A DNA stretch of 64,000 bases from Streptomyces sp. BA2 (GTDB lineage: Bacteria; Actinomycetota; Actinomycetes; Streptomycetales; Streptomycetaceae), in NCBI RefSeq assembly GCF_009769735.1, contig NZ_WSRO01000002.1, positions 2,616,001 to 2,680,000 of the forward strand, given 5' to 3'. The notes below the pieces were generated by a model. The model had not been told where the DNA came from, did not search any database, and saw nothing but the letters and a program-made list of their open reading frames with translations. Position 1 is the stretch's first letter; each line of letters begins with the position of its first letter. Made by a program: the position numbers and the translations under genes. This document shows positions 41,929 through 52,866 of this stretch, piece after piece.

Positions 41929-43248
41929 ATGAACAGCGGCGCCGGAAGGATTCCCTCGCCACCATCGCCTCCACCGTTGCCGCCGGCAAAGCGGTGCAAC
42001 ACGGTACTCAGGCTCTATGACGCTCCCCTGTACCGGGACTGGGCAGCCTGGACGACCGCGTTCATGGCGGTGATGACGGCTTTCGCCATCGGCACGAGCG
42101 AGGATCCGCGCGGCATGCCCGCATGGCTGGACACCTCGCTGGCGACGATCACGTTCACCGTGCTGTTCGGCGTGCTGCCGACGTGGGTTCGCCTCTGGAT
42201 CAGGCGGCGAAGGTGGCGTACGCGAGATGGGGGCCAACGCCCGGTTGGCCGTGCGTCACTGCCGCCGGTTCAGGAGGTGCTGGCCCCAGTACAGGAGATG
42301 CAGTCTCCGGCTCGGGAGGCCGAGCCGCGGCCGCGGCCGCGGAGGGCCGAGCCCCAGCCGCGGAAGGCCGAGCCCCCGGCGGCCGGATCCGACCGCGTGG
42401 CTGCTGTGTCCCAGGTCATGACGCACGCACGGCAGACCGTGCCGCACCCGGTTGCCCGCGCCATCCGCGCGCTCCAGCAGGCGGACACCCCCAGAGACCA
42501 GTACGAAGCGATGCTCGACGCCGCCGAAAGCCTCGCGCTCACCGCCTGCGTCACGGCGGCAGCGCTGCTGCACAAGCCGGGGACGGACTCGGGGCTGGGT
42601 GTCCTGTCCACGCTGAGGAGCGCCTACCTCGGAGCGGGCACCACGTTCGGCACCTGGACGGTCGGGCTCGACCAGGTCTGCGCCACTGTCACCACCGCGG
42701 GGCATCCACGGCTGCTGCCCGCAGAATTCTCCTCGGGCGTGGCCGGCATGGTGGAGGACCTCAAGGCCCTCAAAGGCGAACGCAATCGCACCGCTCACGG
42801 CGACAAACCGCTCAGCCAGCCCGAGGCGGCCCTGCGGGTGGCGGAGTGCCGGGAATTCCTCGAACGCGCTCTCGGCGCGGCCCAGTTCCTGGAGGAACTT
42901 CCGTGGCTGTGCGTCGCGACATGCGACTACCGGCAGCGAACGCGGACCTTCCAGGTCGTGGCGCGGAATGCCACGGGCGACCACCCGGTTTTCGAACGCC
43001 AGACGTATGAATGGGACCAGCCGGTCGCCGCTGACGCGTTCTACTTACTGGCGCCGGAAGGCCGCGTTCCGCTGTCCCCCTTCGCCACGTATACGTTCTG
43101 CCCGCAATGCAGGCAGACGGAGACCTGCTACGCCTCGCGCGTCCTGAAGCGCGAGAGTCAGGCGACGGTCAAGAGCTTCAGCCGGGGACACGAAATCCCC
43201 GTACCTGAACTCGGCGACGAAATCCGTGCGTTGCCGGCCCGGCGGTGA
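41929..43248 (+). CDS. Membrane-anchored protein with HEPN-type RNxxxH motif and a CxxC ribbon
   Basis: The family is not firmly recognised. The 439-residue protein has a Pro-rich start, two membrane helices forming a hairpin (about 36-56 and 66-90) followed by a basic stop (RLWIRRRRWR), a Pro/Arg/Glu-rich linker (110-155) and a helical domain (about 165-325). That domain holds LKGERNRTAHGDKPL with the HEPN RNase signature RNRTAH (285-290). The C-terminal domain has YTFCPQCRQTETC (CxxC at 391-394), possibly a zinc ribbon. Codon 373 is TTA (43045-43047), so bldA control is likely. Start uncertain: no clear ribosome site; ATG at 41881 is in frame. Confidence 0.65.
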   Translation: MNSGAGRIPSPPSPPPLPPAKRCNTVLRLYDAPLYRDWAAWTTAFMAVMTAFAIGTSEDPRGMPAWLDTSLATITFTVLFGVLPTWVRLWIRRRRWRTRDGGQRPVGRASLPPVQEVLAPVQEMQSPAREAEPRPRPRRAEPQPRKAEPPAAGSDRVAAVSQVMTHARQTVPHPVARAIRALQQADTPRDQYEAMLDAAESLALTACVTAAALLHKPGTDSGLGVLSTLRSAYLGAGTTFGTWTVGLDQVCATVTTAGHPRLLPAEFSSGVAGMVEDLKALKGERNRTAHGDKPLSQPEAALRVAECREFLERALGAAQFLEELPWLCVATCDYRQRTRTFQVVARNATGDHPVFERQTYEWDQPVAADAFYLLAPEGRVPLSPFATYTFCPQCRQTETCYASRVLKRESQATVKSFSRGHEIPVPELGDEIRALPARR

Positions 43249-43275
43249 GGAGGGCAGGGCCCGGCAGGGCTCCGG

Positions 43276-44205
43276 CTACGCGGCGGCCGGCCCCTGCGGC
43301 TGCGGCGGCTGCTGCGGCTGCTTCCTGAGCACTTCCACCAGGGCGGAGATGCTGTGGTCACGGTGGCCGTCGGCGACTGCTCGCCGGAGCAGTTCGTTCA
43401 TGGGCTCGTGCCAGGAGAGGTCGATGCCCGCCTCGGCGCCCGTCTGCTGCTCGTAGCCGATCGCGTCGTGGAAGAGACCGACCGAGGAGGCGGGTTCGGT
43501 GTAGTCGCCGGAGTCGATCTCGCCGGCCAGCCCCGGCAGGATGGCGGCGATCATCTCAAGCCACTTCACGCTGTACCGCACCATCGTGCCCGCTTCCAGG
43601 CCGCGAGCGGTGATGAGAGCGGCGCCCTCGAAGAACCCGAGGAGGGCGGGCAGCAGGCTGGCACCGACGGCTGACTCGTACAGAGCGGCGAGGTCCACGT
43701 CGGTGCCGAGGTGGACGGTGTCCCCGCCCAGCACGCGCAGGGTCGCCGCATGCTCGTCGAAGACGGCCTTGTCGCCGCTGTAGTAGAGCAGCGTGTCCGG
43801 CTTCCCCACGGCCGCGGGTACGTTCTTCACGGCCCCGTCGAGGAACTGAGCACCGCGCGCGGCAGCCCACGCGGCCATCTCACGGGCGCCGGCGGGGGTT
43901 CCGCTGTTCAGGGTGACGAGAGTACGTCCGCCCAGCACGGCGGAAGCGGAGGCGGAGGCGGACTCCAGGCTCTGGAGGGTGGCCTCGTAGGTGGAGAGGC
44001 AGGCAATGACCAAGGGGCTACGGGCCACGGCCTCCGCGATCGACGCCGCATGAAAGGCCCCCTTGGCGACAAGCGGCGCGGCTCTCTCGGGGCTGCGGTT
44101 CCACACGGTGGTCGGGTGCCCGGCATCGATGAAGGCCGAGGCGAGCGCTCGCCCCATCGAGCCAAGTCCTATGACGGTGACGGGGGTTGGGGTGTGCGCG
44201 GGCAT
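43276..44205 (-). CDS. NAD(P)-dependent oxidoreductase, imine reductase/beta-hydroxyacid dehydrogenase family
   Basis: The protein has 309 residues. The Rossmann motif is VIGLGSMGRALASAF (about 10-24), followed by TTVWNRSPERA (NADPH-type, Asn-Arg-Ser), VTLNSGTPAGAREMAAW and GAQFLDGAVKNVP. The C-terminal all-helical domain mediates the intertwined dimer typical of imine reductases. The usual catalytic Lys of hydroxyacid dehydrogenases is not obvious near residue 175 (YESAVG), which favours the imine reductase type. A Gln/Pro-rich tail ends the protein. Divergent from an HxlR regulator with a shared operator. Confidence 0.85.
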   Translation of the reverse strand: MPAHTPTPVTVIGLGSMGRALASAFIDAGHPTTVWNRSPERAAPLVAKGAFHAASIAEAVARSPLVIACLSTYEATLQSLESASASASAVLGGRTLVTLNSGTPAGAREMAAWAAARGAQFLDGAVKNVPAAVGKPDTLLYYSGDKAVFDEHAATLRVLGGDTVHLGTDVDLAALYESAVGASLLPALLGFFEGAALITARGLEAGTMVRYSVKWLEMIAAILPGLAGEIDSGDYTEPASSVGLFHDAIGYEQQTGAEAGIDLSWHEPMNELLRRAVADGHRDHSISALVEVLRKQPQQPPQPQGPAAA

Positions 44206-44274
44206 GGGGGACTCCAGTCCGAAGTGGGTTCGTCGGGATGCGATCCATGCTGGCCCTACACAGACATTTCAACA

Positions 44275-44299
44275 AGTACCTACAATTCTGTTAGGTACT
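44275..44299. promoter_or_regulatory. Operator AGTACCTA-N9-TAGGTACT between imine reductase and HxlR genes
   Basis: A perfect 8-bp inverted repeat (44275-44282, 44292-44299) with a nine-base AT-rich spacer lies 61 bases upstream of the HxlR start and 70 bases upstream of the oxidoreductase start. The form suits a winged-helix dimer such as the adjacent HxlR protein. A further GTAAGTAAC half-site follows. Confidence 0.65.
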
Positions 44300-44359
44300 C
44301 ACAGTTATGTAAGTAACGAGGAAGGCCTCCGGGAAGAGGCTTCCGGAAAGGGGATGGGA

Positions 44360-44695
44360 ATGCCGACGAAGAAGCGGACCTACACGTGCGGCCTCGACGC
44401 CGCCATCGACATCATGGGCGGCAAATGGAAGGGCCTGATCCTCTTCGCCCTCGACGAAGGCCCTCTACGTTTCGGCGAGTTGAGGAGAGCTGTGCCCGGG
44501 ATCAGCGAACGGATGCTGATCCTCCAGCTACGGGAGATGGAGAACAGCGGCCTGGTGCACCGCGAGGTCTTCCACCAGGTCCCGCCGAAGGTGGAGTACT
44601 CCTTGACGGAGTTCGGCCAGTCGCTCAGCACGGCGATGATGCCGCTCGGGGAGTGGGGCGAGGAGCACATGGAGCGGATCGAGGCGATCCCCTGA
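44360..44695 (+). CDS. HxlR-family transcriptional regulator
   Basis: The protein has 111 residues with the HxlR winged helix-turn-helix: CGLDAAIDIMGGKWKGLILF, GPLRFGELRRAVPGISERML, LQLREMENSGLVHREVF and PPKVEYSLTEFGQSL. The conserved N-terminal Cys (Cys10) is the residue that senses quinones or electrophiles in YodB/HypR-type members. It probably controls itself and the divergent imine reductase. ATG at 44360 has AAGGGGA about six bases upstream; ATG at 44354 is also in frame. Confidence 0.92.
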   Translation: MPTKKRTYTCGLDAAIDIMGGKWKGLILFALDEGPLRFGELRRAVPGISERMLILQLREMENSGLVHREVFHQVPPKVEYSLTEFGQSLSTAMMPLGEWGEEHMERIEAIP

Positions 44696-44707
44696 GCCCT
44701 GTCGCCC

Positions 44708-45538
44708 CTACGCAGACGCGGGCGGGGACGCGGGCGGAGACAGGGACGCGGGCGGAGACAGGGGCGGAGGCACAGGCGGCAGCAACAACGTCTGCGCCTC
44801 GACGACGGCTGCCTCCAGGGATTCCGGGCTCCGCCCCATCCCCGCCAGGATGCCGTCGACCCCCCGCAGCCCGGCCCGCTCGAGCAGCCGCTTCTCGTTC
44901 GTGACCCACTCGCCGCGCGCCGCGAGCACAGCGTGGGCGGCCTGCATTGCCGCTCCGGCGACGACTCCCGCGACCTCGGTGTACTGGGCACGTGGGGCGT
45001 TGTTGGAGAGGGCGTACTGGAGCGTGGCCCGCGCTCGCCCCAGCCACGCCTCCGGGGCGGCCTTGCGCAGAGCCTCCGGGTAGGCGGGGCGCGGCAGTTC
45101 ACCCTTGAGCACCCGATTGATGGCCAGTTCGGCGACGACCAAGTAGCTGGGGATCCCCGCCAGATGGAACATCAGCGGCTCCCAGCGGAACCGCCCCGCC
45201 CGCGCCTGGGCCAGCTCGTGCTCCACGGCGTCGAGATCGCGGTAGTGGATGTCGACGCGGCGCCCGTCGATCGTCAGCCAGGCACCGCCGTTGAAGACGC
45301 CCCCGCCCCATTCACCCAGCCCGAAGACCTCACCCTCCCACCCGAGTGCGCGAAGCTCCTCGGGATCGAAGGCACCCCGGTAATAGACGGCCATGTCCCA
45401 GTCACTCTCGGCCGTGTGCGTGCCCTGAGCACGGGAACCGCCGAGGGTAACGGCCCGCACCCCACTGAGGCCGGCGAGCCGCTCGGCGACGTGGGCGAGG
45501 AAGGCTTCATCGGTGAGGTTCATGGCACTGGCACTCAT
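44708..45538 (-). CDS. Nucleotidyltransferase-domain protein (MNT fold)
   Basis: The protein has 276 residues. The nucleotidyltransferase core reads TLGGSRAQGTHTAESDWD: GS at 34-35 and the DxD pair Asp46/Asp48; a third acid is Asp95 in RRVDIHYRD. A helical C-terminal half (about 130-250) resembles the substrate-binding part of aminoglycoside nucleotidyltransferase-like proteins. The tail is a Pro/Ser/Ala repeat. It could nucleotidylate an antibiotic or a protein/tRNA. Start choice is uncertain (45547, 45538 or 45523); the frame stays open to 45754 but that part is repeat-derived. It lies downstream of the nuclease gene, same strand. Confidence 0.78.
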   Translation of the reverse strand: MSASAMNLTDEAFLAHVAERLAGLSGVRAVTLGGSRAQGTHTAESDWDMAVYYRGAFDPEELRALGWEGEVFGLGEWGGGVFNGGAWLTIDGRRVDIHYRDLDAVEHELAQARAGRFRWEPLMFHLAGIPSYLVVAELAINRVLKGELPRPAYPEALRKAAPEAWLGRARATLQYALSNNAPRAQYTEVAGVVAGAAMQAAHAVLAARGEWVTNEKRLLERAGLRGVDGILAGMGRSPESLEAAVVEAQTLLLPPVPPPLSPPASLSPPASPPASA

Positions 45539-45600
45539 CCCCACCATCTCACCACCCGCGCCCAGAGCCGGGCCACCCGATATCGGCCGCGAGGAGATCC

Positions 45601-45635
45601 GAGCTGAGCTGAGCTGAGCTGAGCTGAGCTGAGCT
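45601..45635. repeat. (GAGCT)7 pentanucleotide microsatellite
   Basis: Seven exact tandem copies of GAGCT lie between the nuclease stop (45664) and the nucleotidyltransferase start (about 45538), both on the minus strand. A change of copy number would shift the spacing and the frame of the open leader that runs through it. Confidence 0.95.
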
Positions 45636-45663
45636 GCGTCGCGCCGCGCCGAGAACGATCGGG

Positions 45664-46707
45664 TCAGGCCACCCAGAACGATCGCATCCGGTCTCTCGCT
45701 TCGTCCGACGCCGGCTTCCGCTCGAAAGCCCCCGGCCCCACTTGGTATACGCAATCGATGCCGTAGTGGTGGAGGAGGGAGATCTCAGGAAACGCAGGCT
45801 CGGCGGGGAACAGTGCGCTGAGGCGCTCGACCGGCTCCGGACTGAAGCGGGCGTAGTCCAGGAGCTGAGCCAGCGCCTGCCGGACGTAATCCCGTGACGT
45901 CCTGCTCTTCGCCTCAATCACCTCCGCGCCGGTCCCGTCCTTCGCGTTGATGTACAGATCGCAGACCACTCCGGGGTAGAAGAAGCGGCGTGCGTCGACA
46001 CCGGTCAACGTCTCGCGATAGGCGGAGACCAGTGCCCCCTCCCGTCGCCTGACCAGTTGCGTACCGGATCTTCTCTCGTACGAGGTCTGCGAGGCTCGCG
46101 ACTCTTCAGCCGCTGCCACCCGAACCGCGTACCGCTCCGCCTCGTCCAGACCGGACGCCGCCGGGCCGATGACCGACTGGTGGACGGCGTGCTCAGTGGT
46201 GATGAGGAAGCCGTCCATCACCGCCGCCGCTCTTTCGCCGTCCAGCACAAGCTGCCCCGGGTACTGGAACGCATGGCTGTACCCGAGCAGAGAGCTGAGT
46301 TCCGCGTACGGGATGTCGGTGAGTTCGAACGCGCCCAGGCTGTAGACGGTGTGCCAGCTCTCGCCACCCGCCTTCGGGGGCCACAGCGCGTCCGCGAAGG
46401 CCGTGCTGCGGAAGACGGCCCCTATCTCTCCAATGGCTCGCACTTGGTTTCCGCCGGTGAAGAGAACTATGTCGCCGCCTGCGACTCCAGCCATCTTCTT
46501 GTCATGGGCTCTGCGAGCGCCCCAGAATCGCGCGGCGCCCCCAGGGTGGGCCACGAGTAGGGCACGCGTCTCGTCGTCGGACAGCAGACCGCGGTAGCGC
46601 ACATCCGTGAACGGAACCTCTGTGTCGAGAGTGTCCCGCCAGTGCCGACGAGCCTCCGGGCTCCCATATGACGGAGAGACTAGAACGCGCACCACGATTG
46701 TCCGCAC
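45664..46707 (-). CDS. PUA/EVE-like plus PD-(D/E)XK nuclease protein, candidate modification-dependent restriction enzyme
   Basis: The 347-residue protein has two parts. Residues 1-170 look like a PUA/EVE-type fold that reads modified bases (GDIVLFTGGNQVRAIGEIGA, ESWHTVYSLGAFELTDIPYAEL, LLGYSHAF). Residues 200-320 carry a PD-(D/E)XK nuclease core: a helix Glu in RREGALV, Asp in GVVCDLYIN (about 247), EAK in AEVIEAKSR (about 264) and Gln in QALAQLLDY. The start is GTG at 46707 with GAG directly before it; later GTGs are possible. Codons near the start (GTT CTA GTC TCT, TCA TAT GGG) are unlike neighbouring genes, suggesting transfer. Confidence 0.68.
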   Translation of the reverse strand: MRTIVVRVLVSPSYGSPEARRHWRDTLDTEVPFTDVRYRGLLSDDETRALLVAHPGGAARFWGARRAHDKKMAGVAGGDIVLFTGGNQVRAIGEIGAVFRSTAFADALWPPKAGGESWHTVYSLGAFELTDIPYAELSSLLGYSHAFQYPGQLVLDGERAAAVMDGFLITTEHAVHQSVIGPAASGLDEAERYAVRVAAAEESRASQTSYERRSGTQLVRRREGALVSAYRETLTGVDARRFFYPGVVCDLYINAKDGTGAEVIEAKSRTSRDYVRQALAQLLDYARFSPEPVERLSALFPAEPAFPEISLLHHYGIDCVYQVGPGAFERKPASDEARDRMRSFWVA

Positions 46708-46862
46708 CTCACTTGAGAGTCTGCCACCTCAACTTCACTGAACGTTACTGCAGATGAGGCGGGTGCACTGTGCGCTGTTCCGTCAAGCAGCATCAACTCT
46801 CGTGACTGGTGCGGCATTTGTGCGCCACCGCTGCTCTGTCCCCGGTGGGTGCCGGTGCGGAG

Positions 46863-48721
46863 CTACGAGTCGAGCATTCCGGTCAACGCGCCCACCGGGT
46901 CCTCGTCCGCCTCGCCCTCCGGCCACCAGTCGTCCCGGCCCGGCTCGCTTCGGTACGGGTACCAGCGGCCGTCTCGGCCGTAGCGGAGTTGGAGGGTGCC
47001 GGAGGCGTTCGTGAGGTGGTTGTGGTGGATCGTCATGCGGGGGAGGTCTGCCGTGATGAGGGCGCCTCGGGCTCTGTCGAAGGGGCCCGCCGGGGGGTCC
47101 CACGGGGATTCCAGGATGGCCAGGCCCTCCTCACCGCCCTGGCGCCAGGCCGCCGCCGCGCGGGCGAGGTCCGCGGGGGTGTGGTCCACCGACTGGGCCA
47201 GCTCCGCGAATTGGCGGCTGAAGCTGCGGCGGCCCGTCAGACCGGGGTGGGAGGCTGCCAGGCGGACCGCGTCGTGCCAGGGGTCGGCGGTGGGGAAAGG
47301 GTTCGCGCCGGTGGTCAAGTACGCGTGGGCCCGGGTCGCCGTGTCCGTGGCCAGGAACTCCAGGGATGTGGGGTTGGGGGCGCCGGGGAGGGAGGGGAGG
47401 AGCGGGGGCTCGCCCGGGTGGGCGGGCGCTGCGAGCGGAGGTGGGAGCGGTGGGCGGTACTCCGTGGCCAGGACGTCGCGGGCCAGGGTTCCGGGCAGGT
47501 TCCCGCCGGTCGCGCCCGGCTTGGCAGTGGCGGATTGTTCGCGCGCTGCCTGCTGCGCGCTGCGCTGGGCCAGCTCGTCGAGCAGCGCCTGCTCGTCTCC
47601 GCCTCGCAGGAGCAGGAGTACGAAGGGGTCGGCGTCCAGCAGTCTGGCCGTCTGGTAGGTCAGGGCTGCCGCGTGCTTGCAGGGGCGGCCGTGGTCCGGG
47701 CAGGTACAGGAGGGGACCAAGTCACCTGGGCCTGGGAGGAGTTGGACCCCTGATCGCTCCGCCGCGTCCACCAGCGCGTGCGGCATGTCCTTGTCCAGGA
47801 GCGCCGCGATGTGCGCGGGTTCCGTGGCCACCGCGTCCAGGAACCTGTCCCAGTCCTCCGGCGTGAGGGTCCGCATGCGGATCTCGGCGCGGTAGGGGCG
47901 GGGACGACTGCCGTGTACGTACGCCACGATGCGGCCCGGCGCGACGGTGATCGTGTCGACGTGCCCCTCACGGGCATAGGCCCGCCCCCGTGCGAGGCGT
48001 CCGGCGTCGAGCGACGTCCCCTCCAGCGCGCCGATCCAGGCGTTACCCCACCAGGAGGTGGCGAACGGGGCCTGGGGATCGGGGTGCTGCGGAAGCGGAG
48101 GGAAGACGCGACCGGCGCCGGTGCCGCGACTGGCCGGGGTCATCCCGGGGCGACTGGCGGAGCGGCCGACGAGGCGACTGGCGGGGCGGTCGGCGGGGTC
48201 GCTGCCGGTCCGCTCGGCACGGCCGACGGGGTCCGCACCCGCTCGCTCGGCATGGCCGACGGGGTCCGTACCAGTTCGCTCGCCACGGCTGGCCGGGTTC
48301 ACACCGGACCGTCCGGCGCGACCGACAGGGTGGTCGGCGGGGTCGCTGCCGGACCGCTCGGCACGGCCCTCGGGCCCCATTCCCGCTCCCTCGCCATAGC
48401 CAGCGGCGTCCACACCGGGCCTTCCGGCCCGGCCTGCAGGGCGGTCGGCAGGGTCCATACCGGATCGCTCACCACCGCCGGTCGGGTTCAGACCGGACCA
48501 GCCGGCGCGACCGGCGCCGCTTGCTTCGGCGCGGTCGGCTCGACCACCGCCACCGCCACCGGCCCCGCCATCGGCACCGCCCGCACGACCGCTGCCACCC
48601 GAGCCACCGGCGAAACCTCCGCCACCCGGACGAACGACAGCACCCCACACGCCGCCCTCGCCGGCGCGACCGGCGCCGCTCAAGTCCTCGGCGCCAGCGC
48701 GACCGAAACCGCTCCCGCCCC

Positions 48722-48725
<4 letters not shown>
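46863..48725 (-). CDS. SWIM zinc-finger protein with long Gly/Arg repeat region
   Basis: The protein has 620 residues. Residues 1-225 or so are low-complexity, Gly/Arg/Asp-rich, with about 11-residue repeats of the form RAERTGSDPAD. The conserved part starts at FATSWWGNAWIGALEG. The SWIM zinc finger is CTCPDHGRPCKH (CxCx(n)CxH, about 335-350). Such proteins regularly accompany an SNF2 ATPase in actinobacteria and may guide it to DNA. The GTG start at 48725 overlaps the stop of the SNF2 gene (GTGA), so the pair is translationally coupled. Confidence 0.85.
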
Positions 48726-51814
<3,089 letters not shown>

Positions 51815-51998
51815 CTCGGCACTCGTACGTCATTCCCGCACGCCAGCCTAGGCCAGACGTCCCGGAGTGAGCGCTGGTAGGAAACTTTCCTAACAATAAT
51901 CCGCCGAAGTAATTGACGCGCACATGACGCCTCGACAAGATGCCTGCGAATGGCCTCCGCGCCGCTCACGGCCCCCCACGCCGATCTAGGAGACGGAC

Positions 51999-52344
51999 AT
52001 GCCGCCCATCCCCCGCGCCATGAACTCCCTTACGAACAAGGCCCGTTCCCGTACGACCAAGGCCCGTTGGGTCGCCCCTCTGGCAGCAGGCGCCTCGCTC
52101 GCGCTCGTCGGCGGAGTCCTCCTCTGGTCCCCGGCCGGTGAGGCCGACGCCGCGCCGAGCGGCAGAATCCCGCAGCGTCGACGACCAGGCGGCATGGCTG
52201 GACGACGACACCTTGGCGTACGCCCTGCCGGGAGCGGAGGGAGCCGAGGGCAGGAAGCAGGACATCTGGACGACGCGGGCGGACGGCATGGGTTCGCCGA
52301 ACTTGCTGGTACGGGGAGGTACTTCACCGGCGGCGGTGCACTGA
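51999..52344 (+). pseudogene. TolB/WD40-like exported protein gene with a large internal deletion
   Basis: An ATG at 51999 with GGAGA upstream opens a basic start and membrane segment (WVAPLAAGASLALVGGVLLW, then SPAGEADAAPSG). Near 52150 the frame must shift, and the new frame reads DDQAAWLDDDTLAYALPG, then DIWTTRADGMGSPNLLVRGG and TSPAAVH before a stop at 52344. This second part is the C-terminal end of TolB-like beta-propeller proteins. The whole propeller between (expected several hundred residues) is missing. It appears to be a relic of an internal deletion plus frameshift. Confidence 0.62.
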
Positions 52345-52415
52345 GAGGCCTACAACCGCTCTCTGGGGCGGAATTCGGGTGCGAACCCGCGTCCGTCTCC
52401 CGCAGGATCGACCCC

Positions 52416-52835
52416 ATGACCACCACCACTCACCGCACCGTCGTGCCCACCCTCTTCCCGCCGCCCGGATACGCCCACGCCGCTCTCGTCGAGGCCGGCA
52501 CCAAGCTCGCCTTCATGGCGGGGTCGGTGCCGCTCGATCCCGAGGGGAACCTCGTCGGAGAGGGCGACGTGGCGCGCCAGACGGAACAGGTCATCGCCAA
52601 TCTCGACGAGGCCCTGCGGGCGATCGGCAGCGACCTGACGCAGGTGGTGGCCAGCACGGTGTACGTCGTGAGCGACGAGCCGGGGCCGCTGAGCGAGGCG
52701 TGGGAGGTCATCCGCGCCTCCGACCTGCTGGCGAAGGGCCCGCACACGTCGACGCTGCTCGGCACGACGTGCCTGGGCTACAGCGGCCAGCTGGTCGAGA
52801 TCACGGCAACGGCGGTCGTACCAGAGACCACCTGA
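52416..52835 (+). CDS. ridA: RidA family protein (reactive imine/enamine deaminase)
   Basis: The 139-residue YjgF/YER057c/UK114-type protein has GYAHAALVEAGTKLAFMAGS, PLDPEGNLVGEGDVARQTEQ, VIANLDEALRAIGSDLTQVV and a C-terminal VEITATAVVPE. RidA proteins hydrolyse reactive enamine/imine intermediates. The usual Arg of the active RidA subfamily near the last strand is not seen in this spelling (VEITATAV), so it may belong to a Rid1-7 subgroup. The ATG at 52416 follows the TolB-like relic. Confidence 0.87.
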   Translation: MTTTTHRTVVPTLFPPPGYAHAALVEAGTKLAFMAGSVPLDPEGNLVGEGDVARQTEQVIANLDEALRAIGSDLTQVVASTVYVVSDEPGPLSEAWEVIRASDLLAKGPHTSTLLGTTCLGYSGQLVEITATAVVPETT

Positions 52836-52866
52836 CCTCTAGGACCCCTAGGGACCCCCAGGATCC

